The notes: generated by a model not told the origin, from the sequence alone. A stretch of DNA of 12,144 nt from Ruminococcus flavefaciens (GCA_002350065.1 DEDQ01000084.1:819-12962), one strand, 5' to 3'. Positions 1 to 7,083 are shown, numbered from the stretch's first letter. Numbers and translations are program-made.

Positions 1-22
1 GGGGTTGCCTCAACATTCACTT

Positions 23-51
23 TTGACATTTTCCTTTAAATGTGTTATAAT
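23..51 (+). promoter_or_regulatory. Sigma-A promoter of the cysteine desulfurase-thiI unit
   Basis: A perfect -35 TTGACA (23-28) and a perfect -10 TATAAT (46-51) are separated by exactly 17 nt, with a TG at 43-44 forming an extended -10. Transcription would start near 58, giving a leader of about 26 nt before the ATG at 84. This is as close to the housekeeping consensus as a promoter can be, so strong constitutive expression is inferred. Confidence 0.9.
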
Positions 52-83
52 AAAAGTTACTGTATATAAAAGGTAGTGAAACG

Positions 84-1211
84 ATGATATATCTTGATAA
101 TGCCGCGACGACAAAGCCCTGCCCCGAGGCAGTCTCCGCCGCGCTCGAAGCCATGACTGACAACTTCGGCAATCCGTCCTCCCTGCACCGTGCGGGACTT
201 AACGCTCAGCTCGCAATGGACAAAGCCCGCAGGACGATAGCTGATTCCCTCGGAGCCGCTCCCGACAACGTGATTTTCACCTCCGGAGCCACCGAGAGCA
301 ACAACCTCGCCCTCCGCGGAGCCACTGCCGCATACGGCAAAAAGCGCCGGAAAATCGTCGCTTCGGCAGTCGAGCACGCCTCTGTGGACGAGACCCTCGC
401 AGACCTTGAGAGCAAGGGCTTTGAGGTAGTCCGCGTCTCGCCGCGCGAGGACGGACGCTTCTGTCCCGAGGACTTTATAAATGCCTGCGACGAGAATACG
501 GTACTGCTGACGATGATGTACGTCAACAACGAGACGGGCTATGTCCTCCCCGTTAAGGAGGTTTTCACGGCTGTAAAGCGCCGTTTCAAGGACATCGTCA
601 CCCATACCGACTGCGTGCAGGCTTATATGAAGCTCCCAGTGAAGGCGAATCAGCTCGGCGCAGACCTCATCTCGCTCAGCGGACACAAAATTCACGGCGT
701 CAAGGGCGTGGGCGCTCTATACATTAAAAAAGGTATACGCCTGATACCGGTAGTTACCGGCGGCAAACAGGAAAAGGGCATACGCTCCGGCACCGAGAGC
801 GTCCCGCTGATATGCGCATTCGGCGCGGCTGTCGGGAAGCTCTCGCCCACGATAAAGGAGCGCTATGAGCGCGTTTCTGAGCTGAAAGCCCGTCTTGCGG
901 AGCTCCTTTCCGCGATAGAGGGAGTCGAGATAAACTCGCCGGAGGACGGCTCGCCCTACGTGGTGAACATTTCCGCGGCAGGCAAGCGGTCGGAGATAAT
1001 GCTCCACTACCTCGAGGGGCGCGAGATATACGTTTCAAGCGGCTCTGCGTGCTCGAAGGGACAGCAGAGCGGAGTTCCGGCTCAGTTCGGCATAACCGGC
1101 AAACGCGCGGATTCGGCGCTCCGGATAAGCATGACCGCCGACACCACCGAAGCCGAAATAGAGGTGTTCGCGGCGGCTCTCGCGGAGGGCATCGCTTCCG
1201 TCAGAGGATAA
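84..1211 (+). CDS. Cysteine desulfurase, NifS/IscS family (class V aminotransferase fold), probable ThiI partner
   Basis: This 375-aa PLP enzyme should convert L-cysteine to alanine and carry the released sulfur as a persulfide in the cytoplasm. The start MIYLDNAATT is the family N-terminus. H98 (AVEHAS), D176 (HTDCVQ) and the Schiff-base lysine K202 (SLSGHK) match PLP-site residues. The persulfide cysteine is C323 in SSGSACSKG. The length is normal for the family. An AAAGG-type ribosome site at about 69-73 lies 10 nt before the ATG. The gene sits directly before thiI, as does nifZ in Bacillus subtilis, so the likely acceptor is ThiI rather than an Fe-S scaffold; no iscU-like gene is present here. 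The thiI partnership is inferred from context. The family assignment is secure. Confidence 0.95.
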   Translation: MIYLDNAATTKPCPEAVSAALEAMTDNFGNPSSLHRAGLNAQLAMDKARRTIADSLGAAPDNVIFTSGATESNNLALRGATAAYGKKRRKIVASAVEHASVDETLADLESKGFEVVRVSPREDGRFCPEDFINACDENTVLLTMMYVNNETGYVLPVKEVFTAVKRRFKDIVTHTDCVQAYMKLPVKANQLGADLISLSGHKIHGVKGVGALYIKKGIRLIPVVTGGKQEKGIRSGTESVPLICAFGAAVGKLSPTIKERYERVSELKARLAELLSAIEGVEINSPEDGSPYVVNISAAGKRSEIMLHYLEGREIYVSSGSACSKGQQSGVPAQFGITGKRADSALRISMTADTTEAEIEVFAAALAEGIASVRG

Positions 1212-1320
1212 TGGCTTAAAACTGAGAATTGAGAATTGATTTATCGTTAACGGAAACTGAACGTAGGGGGCGATGAGTTGCGGGCGAACGATGTTCGCCC
1301 CTGCACGTCCGATAAAACTT
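1212..1320 (+). repeat. Probable interspersed intergenic repeat with perfect hairpin
   Basis: The spacer between the desulfurase and thiI holds a tandem heptamer (GAGAATT at 1224-1230 and 1231-1237) followed by a perfect 8-bp inverted repeat, GGGCGAAC (1282-1289), GAT loop, GTTCGCCC (1293-1300). Outside it, AGGGGGCGA near 1265-1273 can compete for the CGCCCCT arm. No T-tract follows, so it is not a convincing terminator. The combination of short tandem repeat and GC-rich palindrome resembles short interspersed repeats of gut Clostridia. Only one copy lies in this window, so repetitiveness is inference. Confidence 0.5.
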
Positions 1321-1331
1321 CCGTCATATAT

Positions 1332-1337
1332 TATAAT
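1332..1337 (+). promoter_or_regulatory. Possible -10 element before thiI
   Basis: A perfect TATAAT (1332-1337) sits 16 nt before the thiI ATG, but no recognisable -35 lies 16-18 nt upstream. It also overlaps the AT-rich leader next to the AGGAG ribosome site. It could be a weak secondary promoter inside the operon or chance. Confidence 0.25.
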
Positions 1338-1353
1338 AGTATAGGAGAAAACT

Positions 1354-2532
1354 ATGAAAGAGATAATTCTTGTAAAATACGGCGAAATGGTCCTCAAGGG
1401 ACTCAACAAAAAGACCTTCGAGGATATGCTCACCAAGAACATCAAGCGCAGACTAAAGAGCCTCGGACATTTTCAGCTCACGAGTGCGCAGTCCACGACG
1501 TATATCACTCCGCTTGACGAGGACATCGACCTTGAAGAAGTCGTTGACCGCGTGAGCAGGATTTTCGGAATCGCGGCGCTCTGCCGTGCCTGCGTGTGCG
1601 AGAAGGACTTCTCCGACGTCACCGCGAAGGCAGTCGAATACTGCGCGGACGCTCTCGGCGGAGCGAGGACGTTCAAGGTCAATGCCAAGCGCTCGGACAA
1701 GGCTTTCCCCATGAAATCGCCCGAAATCTGCGCGGAGCTCGGAGGCGTGCTGCTTGAAAAGTTTCCGCACCTGACCGTTGACGTCAAGGAGCCCGATGTC
1801 ATCGTCACAGTCGAGATACGCGACACGAACGCCTACGTCCACGCCGAGAACATCAAGGGAGCAGGCGGACTTCCCGTCGGAAGCAGCGGAAAGGCTATGC
1901 TGCTTCTTTCCGGCGGCATCGACAGTCCTGTTGCGGGCTGGATGATGGCTAAGAGGGGAGTTCACATCGCGGCGATACACTACGTAAGCCCACCCTATAC
2001 CTCCGACCGCGCACAGCTCAAGGTCGAGCAGCTCTGCGAAAAGCTCACGGACTGGTGCGGCGGCATCGCGTTCTACTGCGTGCCGTTCACGGAGCTTCAG
2101 GAGGCTATCAAGGACCACTGCCCCGAGGAATTCTTCACGATAATCATGCGCCGACTGATGATGGAGATCGCTCAGCGCATCGCCGAAAAGGACAACTGTC
2201 TCGCACTCATCACCGGCGAGAGCGTCGGACAGGTAGCAAGTCAGACCATGGCGGCTATCGCCTGTACGGACGCGGTCTGCCGCATACCGGTATTCCGTCC
2301 GCTCGTAGGCATGGACAAGACCGAGATAATCGAAATTTCCCGAAAAATAGACACATTCGAGACCTCGACCCTGCCGTATGAGGACTGCTGTACCGTGTTC
2401 ACTCCCCGTCACCCGAAGGTGCGTCCGCGCCTTGAGGACATCGAAAAGGCGCAGAACAGCTTCGACTTCGAGCCGCTCATTCAGCGTGCAGTCGAGGGCA
2501 CGACCATGAAGACCTTCAACTACGGGAAATAA
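1354..2532 (+). CDS. thiI: tRNA 4-thiouridine synthase ThiI (no rhodanese domain)
   Basis: This 392-aa protein adenylates U8 of tRNA and replaces its oxygen with sulfur to give 4-thiouridine; in some species ThiI also supplies sulfur for the thiamin thiazole. The N-terminal ferredoxin-like and THUMP region covers about residues 1-170. The AANH/PP-loop ATPase follows, with the pyrophosphate loop SGGIDSP at 186-192 and the family segment PYEDCCTVF at 341-349, whose cysteines C345/C346 are candidates for sulfur handling. The chain ends about 45 residues later, so the C-terminal rhodanese domain of E. coli ThiI (482 aa) is absent, as in B. subtilis. Direct sulfur delivery from the upstream desulfurase is therefore expected. 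AGGAG at 1343-1347 lies 6 nt before the ATG. No thiamin genes are nearby. Confidence 0.95.
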   Translation: MKEIILVKYGEMVLKGLNKKTFEDMLTKNIKRRLKSLGHFQLTSAQSTTYITPLDEDIDLEEVVDRVSRIFGIAALCRACVCEKDFSDVTAKAVEYCADALGGARTFKVNAKRSDKAFPMKSPEICAELGGVLLEKFPHLTVDVKEPDVIVTVEIRDTNAYVHAENIKGAGGLPVGSSGKAMLLLSGGIDSPVAGWMMAKRGVHIAAIHYVSPPYTSDRAQLKVEQLCEKLTDWCGGIAFYCVPFTELQEAIKDHCPEEFFTIIMRRLMMEIAQRIAEKDNCLALITGESVGQVASQTMAAIACTDAVCRIPVFRPLVGMDKTEIIEISRKIDTFETSTLPYEDCCTVFTPRHPKVRPRLEDIEKAQNSFDFEPLIQRAVEGTTMKTFNYGK

Positions 2533-2565
2533 AAAGTGTATGCAGCAATTCCGGCGGGCGATGGC

Positions 2566-2698
2566 TGCCGGACGTTTGCGTAATTGCCACACATCGCAAA
2601 CACGCAGTCTGTCAAGACCGCTGTTTGCAGCGCTTGTTTCAGTCTTGACAGACTAAGTGTTTGTGGTAAAATGGGCAATTGCGAACGTCAGACCGGTA
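2566..2698. repeat. Long imperfect palindrome (candidate MITE or structured RNA)
   Basis: Nested arms pair in order: GACGTT 2571-2576 with AACGTC 2684-2689; AATTGCC 2582-2588 with GGCAATT 2674-2680 (extended by three more pairs); CAAACAC 2597-2603 with GTGTTTG 2657-2663; and a perfect 13-bp arm at 2606-2618 with 2642-2654. An apical CGCTG-TTTG-CAGCG hairpin lies at 2619-2632. A 4-nt bulge lets TGCCG (2566-2570) pair with CGGTA (2694-2698). No target-site duplication was recognised. It could be a miniature mobile element, a structured RNA or a transcription-stopping structure. Confidence 0.6.
2645..2672 (+). promoter_or_regulatory. Possible promoter inside the palindrome
   Basis: TTGACA (2645-2650) and TAAAAT (2667-2672) are separated by 16 nt on the + strand. 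The TTGACA belongs to the right arm of the palindrome. Its mirror copy on the other strand has no matching -10. A transcript from here would run outward toward the sortase genes. A 16-nt spacer is acceptable but not ideal. Confidence 0.4.
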
Positions 2699-2848
2699 AT
2701 ATTTACCGCAAGAGCTGTTTATCCGTTGATTTACAAGCTTGCACGGAAAAATAAACAAATTTTACTTGTGATATTTGTGCATAATGCTTGAAATATGTCG
2801 CAGAGGCGAATGCTTCAAGGTGATACTGTGAAACTTTCTGTATAGACC

Positions 2849-2878
2849 TTGACAAAAGCTATACAAATGGTGTAAAAT
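2849..2878 (+). promoter_or_regulatory. Sigma-A promoter of the sortase operon
   Basis: TTGACA (2849-2854) and TAAAAT (2873-2878) are separated by 18 nt. The start would fall near 2885, giving a leader of about 60 nt before the sortase ATG at 2944. The -10 shares TGGTGTAAAAT-like sequence with the upstream possible promoter (TGTGGTAAAAT). Confidence 0.7.
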
Positions 2879-2889
2879 TATATAGATAG

Positions 2890-2938
2890 GGAGAAGTCTG
2901 TGCCTGTGCCGGACTGCTCCGAATCAGCGCGGAGGCAG
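2890..2938 (+). promoter_or_regulatory. Leader with alternative hairpins around the sortase ribosome site
   Basis: GGAG-A-AGTC (2890-2898) can pair with GACT-G-CTCC (2912-2920). The same CTGCTCC (2914-2920) can instead pair with the Shine-Dalgarno segment GGAGGCAG (2931-2938) with one bulged G. The two folds exclude each other: the first leaves the ribosome site free and the second hides it. This is seen in the sequence; any regulatory role is inference. Confidence 0.35.
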
Positions 2939-2943
2939 GATAA

Positions 2944-4533
2944 ATGAGTGAAGACTACAACGAAAATCTGAATACTGAAAACGCCGACGCCGCTAAAAGA
3001 GCTGAAAAGATAAGGGCGATTCGCGCGGCTCTGCACGCCGCTCAGGCGGAGGAAGCTCCGTCCGCGGAGCCGGAGGCTGCCGGAGTGCCCGCTGCCGAGG
3101 AAGTCCCCTCGTGGGACGATATAGCTCCCGCCGTTGAGGAATACCTCGCCGAGGCGAAGGCTCCCGACGCCGATGAAAAAATGGCTGAGGAAAGCTTTGC
3201 AGCGCGATTCAACAGGATAAAGGCAAAGAAAACTGCCGCTGCGGAGACTGCTCCCGCGGAGGAAATCCCTGCTGAGGAAACTGTTATTCCGGCGGAGGAA
3301 GAGCCCGTGATGCCCGCGGAGGAAGTCCCCGATGAGGTGACCGAGCCCGCACCCGGGAATGGAGCTCCCGCGGAGGACAACGTCCCCGGGAAGGAAGCTC
3401 CCGAGGCAAAGAAGGCTCCCTCAAAAAAGAAGAAAAAGAAAAAGAAGAAAAAGCCGCTCAAGCGCCGTATCCGCGAGCTCTTCCCCGAAAAGGGCGACAA
3501 GCCGCTCGAGGTCGTGAGAAAGATAGTCTTTCTCGGCGCGGTCGGAACTGTCATCGTGTGCGGATACATGGTCGGCGATTACTACATCGACCTCTGGCGG
3601 AGCCGCCTCGAATACCAGAAAATAGCCGAAAGCTACAGCACCTATCCGCCGATATACACCACTCAGCCGGAAGAACAGAAGGACGAGGGTAAATATTATG
3701 ATCTCCTTCCCGGAGCAAAAATGCTCCTCGATATCAACGACGATGTCGTGGGTTATCTCACGATTCCGACTATCGACGGCGAACCGATAGTTTCTCTTCC
3801 GGTCGTGCAGGCTGAGGACAACAAGAAATACCTCAACCTCAGCTTCAAGGGCGAGGATTCGCGCGCGGGCTCGCTTTTCATGGACAGACGCAACTTCTTC
3901 GATTATGTCCTCGACCATAAGCTCGCGCATAAAAACTCCGACAACATCGTTATCCACGGTCATAACATGGCTGACGAGAGTATGTTCGGCACCTTCAAGT
4001 ACTACCAGCGCAATCCCGACTATTACGGGCTTCACCCGATAGTACAGCTCAATTCAAACTACGATACCTACACATATAAAATATTCGCCTTTTTCCTCAT
4101 AGATGCCGAGGACGATACTGATACCAGCTTCGAGTGCTGGGATTACATCGACTTCGAGGACGAGGAGGAGTTCTACGAATTCGTGAACGAGGCGAAAAAA
4201 CGTACTATTCGTACAAATGATATAGATGTTAAGTACGGCGATGAGCTTCTGACGCTTTCGACCTGCAATACGCTTCTTGATGATGAAAGAGGCAGACTTA
4301 TCCTCATGGCACGAAAGGTGCGTGACGGTGAGGACCCATATGAGGGCACGCAGAACAGCGAGGCTAACCCGAATGTGAAGTGGCCGAATTTCTTCTACGA
4401 GTCCAGCAATTATTCGCAGACGCGTGACGGCAGATATGACCCGAACGCTCCGTTTACACCTTATGGTCCGGCGGATGAAAAAGAGAAAGAAACAGAACCC
4501 GAAACCACAGAATCTGCAAATACCGAGGAATGA
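2944..4533 (+). CDS. Class B sortase, membrane-anchored, with long charged N-terminal extension
   Basis: This 529-aa cysteine transpeptidase should cut a sorting signal on an exported protein and join it to a surface amine. Residues 1-160 are acidic and rich in Ala, Pro and Glu, with repeated PAEE units at about 104-127. Ten consecutive lysines follow (161-170), then more basic residues and a transmembrane segment at about 194-211. The sortase domain spans about 250-460: catalytic H340 (IVIHGHNMAD), C441 (LLTLSTC) and R451 (GRLILMARK). The 10-residue gap from Cys to Arg equals that of Staphylococcus aureus SrtB. A polar tail of about 70 residues follows. The long N-terminus presumably lies in the cytoplasm. 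GGAGG (2931-2935) lies 8 nt before the ATG. A second sortase starts 7 nt after the stop. No substrate is recognised nearby. Confidence 0.9.
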   Translation: MSEDYNENLNTENADAAKRAEKIRAIRAALHAAQAEEAPSAEPEAAGVPAAEEVPSWDDIAPAVEEYLAEAKAPDADEKMAEESFAARFNRIKAKKTAAAETAPAEEIPAEETVIPAEEEPVMPAEEVPDEVTEPAPGNGAPAEDNVPGKEAPEAKKAPSKKKKKKKKKKPLKRRIRELFPEKGDKPLEVVRKIVFLGAVGTVIVCGYMVGDYYIDLWRSRLEYQKIAESYSTYPPIYTTQPEEQKDEGKYYDLLPGAKMLLDINDDVVGYLTIPTIDGEPIVSLPVVQAEDNKKYLNLSFKGEDSRAGSLFMDRRNFFDYVLDHKLAHKNSDNIVIHGHNMADESMFGTFKYYQRNPDYYGLHPIVQLNSNYDTYTYKIFAFFLIDAEDDTDTSFECWDYIDFEDEEEFYEFVNEAKKRTIRTNDIDVKYGDELLTLSTCNTLLDDERGRLILMARKVRDGEDPYEGTQNSEANPNVKWPNFFYESSNYSQTRDGRYDPNAPFTPYGPADEKEKETEPETTESANTEE

Positions 4534-4540
4534 TAGACAC

Positions 4541-5494
4541 ATGAAAAAAGCAATGAAAATGCTTAAAGCCTGCGGAGCTGTTACGCTTGCGGCAGGTATC
4601 ACTGCGGCAGGCTTAGCCGGCTGCTCAGACAATAAACACATCGTCGGCAAGGTCGAGACTACTATCGAGGCGACTACCGACGCTCCGATACCGGTCTTTG
4701 ACGACTACGTTCCCTCGTGCAAGGGCATGACCGAGCGCGCAAAGCTGCTTATGAAGCAGAATAAGGACGTCTGCGGCTGGATAAGGATAAACAATACCGA
4801 CGTTGACGGCCCTATCGTGAAGGACCCCGGAGTCATTTCCGAGGGACAGCCCTTCTACGGCGAGGAAGCCTTCGACGCCAACTACTTCTACCTCGACCAC
4901 GATTTCCACGGCGGTACCTACCGCGGCGGTACGCTCTTTATGGACTATACCGACAACTTCGGCGCAGTCGAGGATTCGCAGTCGGAAAACATCGTTATCT
5001 ACGGTCACAATATGGCTGACAATACGATGTTCGGCTCGCTCAGAAGATACAGACAAGACCTTGAATACTTCGAGAGAGCACCCTTCGTGGAGCTCAGCTC
5101 AAACTATAAAGACTATGACTACGTCATCTGCTGCTGCGCAATAACAAGCGGCAGCGCAAGCTCCGATTACCTTTACTGGACTATGGAGGAGCTCGATGAC
5201 GAGGCGACCTTCAACGAGTATATCAGCAAGGCGAGAGAGCGTCAGCTCTTTGATACCGGCGTCGACGTGAAGTACGGCGACAAGCTGCTTACCATGTCTA
5301 CCTGCTATGCCGACGAGGATAACTCGCGCTTCATAGTCATTGCAAGACGTCTCCGCGACGGCGAGTCCGCGGACGACCTCTCAACAGTCAAGAGGACTGA
5401 CGAATACATCAAAGCCCACACGCCTACTGAGCCCGCCTCCGGGGAGGATCCCGCGGAGAATGCTGAGGAAGATCCCGAAGCAGGGGAGCAGTAA
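4541..5494 (+). CDS. Class B sortase with lipoprotein signal peptide
   Basis: This is a 317-aa sortase paralogue of the gene just upstream. I chose the ATG at 4541, not the in-frame one at 4424, because GAGGAA (4525-4530) precedes it and it gives a clean signal: MKKAMK, a hydrophobic stretch, then lipobox LAGC with C28. It should thus be a lipid-anchored exported protein, where sortases usually keep an uncleaved membrane helix. The sortase domain spans about 65-275: H156 (IVIYGHNMAD), C255 (LLTMSTC) and R263 (SRFIVIARR). The motifs GHNMAD..MFG and YGD.LLT.STC are shared with the upstream sortase, indicating duplication. Three adjacent cysteines (C197-C199) are unusual in an exported protein. 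The tail is acidic and rich in Glu and Pro. The catalytic triad is intact, so activity is expected, but its substrate is unknown. Confidence 0.9.
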   Translation: MKKAMKMLKACGAVTLAAGITAAGLAGCSDNKHIVGKVETTIEATTDAPIPVFDDYVPSCKGMTERAKLLMKQNKDVCGWIRINNTDVDGPIVKDPGVISEGQPFYGEEAFDANYFYLDHDFHGGTYRGGTLFMDYTDNFGAVEDSQSENIVIYGHNMADNTMFGSLRRYRQDLEYFERAPFVELSSNYKDYDYVICCCAITSGSASSDYLYWTMEELDDEATFNEYISKARERQLFDTGVDVKYGDKLLTMSTCYADEDNSRFIVIARRLRDGESADDLSTVKRTDEYIKAHTPTEPASGEDPAENAEEDPEAGEQ

Positions 5495-5507
5495 GCTGTA
5501 CATAAAA

Positions 5508-5538
5508 TTGAGCAGGCTCCCGCATGGGCGCGGCTCAA
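5508..5538 (+). other. Intercistronic hairpin between sortase and SpoIID-like gene
   Basis: TTGAGC (5508-5513) and GCTCAA (5533-5538) form a perfect 6-bp stem enclosing an inner CCC-GCAT-GGG (5519-5528). No T-tract follows and the next ribosome site starts 7 nt later, so it is unlikely to terminate. It could tune stability or translation of the downstream gene. Confidence 0.35.
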
Positions 5539-5556
5539 AGATATGAGGTGATAGCA

Positions 5557-7053
5557 ATGAAGTCAGAACTCCCTTTTAATAGGGCGGCGTCTGTCCTTGT
5601 GAGTGCGGTGCTGCTTTGCGCCAACACCTCAAGCGTAGCAAACGCCGAAGAGACAACATCTGCGAAAACCACTGGCACGACCGAGGAAACAACGTCTGCC
5701 GCGGTCTCATCTGATGAAGAAGAGACAGAAAAGAATGAGACCGAGTGGTACAAAGCAGAGCTCGGAGACTACGACGACAGCCTTTCACTCATTAGCTATG
5801 AGGCATCTCCCGAGGCTGAAAACAGCGGAGAGAAAAAGAATAAGAACAAGAATAAAAAGCCCACTCCTGTTGCACTGAATGTCACCGGCGGACTTGTCGG
5901 GGATATTCCGGGATTCGAGAGTGAGCCGGAGATCGAATCTAACCCGGGACAGTTCGCTATCGTTACATACGGTTGGGGTCACGGCGTGGGAATGAGCCAG
6001 AACGGTGCGAATTTCTACGCGACCTACAGCGGCTGGACCTATCAGGATATCCTCTTCCATTACTATCCGGATACATATTTAATGGATACCGGTATGGCGG
6101 AGGACGAGGAGATAACTGTTGCCGGAGTTTCCGGAGACGTTGTCTCGATGGTTTCACAGATAGTCTTCAACGAAGTCGGAAGCGGCATGAACTATGAGGC
6201 TATAAAGGCTCAGGCTGTTGCGGTGTATACGTACTGTAAATACCACAACAACGACGCCTGCGACCTCAGATGCAAGCCGAATCCGCCGCAGGTAGTTGTT
6301 GACGCTGTAAATGATGTGCTCGGTCAGGCACTCTATTACGACGATGATTACGCACTTACGATGTTCTCCGCTTCGTGCGGAGGCGTTACCGCAAACTGCG
6401 ATGAGGTGTTCTGGGCTGACTTGCCCTACCTCCGCTCGGTACCCAGCGATTACGACGCCGGTTACGACCCCCACTACGGTACGGTAACATACATCGACGA
6501 CTTCCAGCTAAGGAATATGATACAGAGCGCCTACGGCATAAAGCTCTCGAAAAATCCTGAAAACTGGATACAGCCTACATACTCGGAAGAGACAGGCTAC
6601 GTTACATCGGTCAATATCGACGACCAGCTCACCGTAAGAGGCTATGAGTTCAAGCTCGATATCGGACTTAAATCGTCAAAGTTCACCGTATACTATACCG
6701 CAAGACCCGACGGAGAGGAAATACCCGACGGCGGTTCATCTGCTCCGAGAGTCGTAAATGCCAGCTATGAGCATACTCCGGCGGTATACTACGAGAATAA
6801 TGCACCCACTGACATCGGAAGCGATACCGCGATAACAGACCCTGAGGCGTATGAGAATCCCAACGAGGAGCCCTCATGGTACGAGGTGCCGGCCGAGGAG
6901 CCCGCAGCAGAGACTCCTACGGCAGCAGCTACTACGGCTACAGGAGTTCCGGTAACTACCTCTGAGCCCATTGCCGAGACAACGGCTCCGGAATGGCTCA
7001 CAGAGACAGTGGAAACTACAGCTGTAAATAATTCTGCTGAAATTACAGATTGA
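5557..7053 (+). CDS. Secreted SpoIID/LytB-domain protein, apparently circularly permuted
   Basis: This 498-aa protein is related to SpoIID, a lytic transglycosylase that trims denuded peptidoglycan during engulfment, and to the LytB amidase enhancer. The ATG at 5557 has GAGGTG (5545-5550) 6 nt upstream and opens a signal peptide likely cut near ANA-EE (residues 28-32). A Thr/Ser/Glu linker (31-60) and a Lys/Asn-rich patch (93-101) follow. The block GWGHGVGMSQ (139-148) with DILFHYYPDTYL comes next; in ordinary SpoIID this closes the domain. The core follows at about 194-385, with the predicted catalytic glutamate E206 (FNEVG), YEAIKAQAVAVYTY, SASCGGVTAN and LPYLRSVPS. H230, C235 and C239 could bind zinc. 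The C-terminus (386-498) is Thr/Pro/Glu-rich with no sorting signal or membrane helix. It is probably co-transcribed with the two sortases. Family membership is firm; the biological role (sporulation or vegetative wall) is not known. Confidence 0.85.
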   Translation: MKSELPFNRAASVLVSAVLLCANTSSVANAEETTSAKTTGTTEETTSAAVSSDEEETEKNETEWYKAELGDYDDSLSLISYEASPEAENSGEKKNKNKNKKPTPVALNVTGGLVGDIPGFESEPEIESNPGQFAIVTYGWGHGVGMSQNGANFYATYSGWTYQDILFHYYPDTYLMDTGMAEDEEITVAGVSGDVVSMVSQIVFNEVGSGMNYEAIKAQAVAVYTYCKYHNNDACDLRCKPNPPQVVVDAVNDVLGQALYYDDDYALTMFSASCGGVTANCDEVFWADLPYLRSVPSDYDAGYDPHYGTVTYIDDFQLRNMIQSAYGIKLSKNPENWIQPTYSEETGYVTSVNIDDQLTVRGYEFKLDIGLKSSKFTVYYTARPDGEEIPDGGSSAPRVVNASYEHTPAVYYENNAPTDIGSDTAITDPEAYENPNEEPSWYEVPAEEPAAETPTAAATTATGVPVTTSEPIAETTAPEWLTETVETTAVNNSAEITD

Positions 7054-7083
7054 CCTTACTACTCAGATACACCATAAGTTTTG

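Larger units (their letters stand above)
2533..2943. other. 411-nt structured intergenic region
   Basis: I see no convincing gene here. The region holds a series of inverted repeats: CCGGC/GCCGG (2551-2555/2567-2571), a long palindrome (2566-2698), CGGTAA/TTACCG (2694-2699/2703-2708), an interrupted stem at 2717-2756 (GTTTAT and TCCGT against ACGGA and ATAAAC), and CTTGAA/TTCAAG with an inner TCGC-AGAG-GCGA (2787-2819). The sortase promoter and its leader follow. No hairpin is followed by a good T-tract, so where thiI transcription stops is unclear. Confidence 0.6.

Noticed and set aside
1282..1300. Terminator between the desulfurase and thiI
   Set aside because: The hairpin is strong but no T-tract follows, so read-through into thiI is expected.
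1453..2592. Minus-strand open frame (379 codons) opposite thiI
   Set aside because: It is the antisense shadow of thiI, with composition unlike a real protein and no upstream signals.
4424..4540. Earlier in-frame start for the second sortase
   Set aside because: It overlaps the first sortase and adds a polar lysine/arginine-rich stretch that would spoil the lipoprotein signal; the ATG at 4541 has its own ribosome site.
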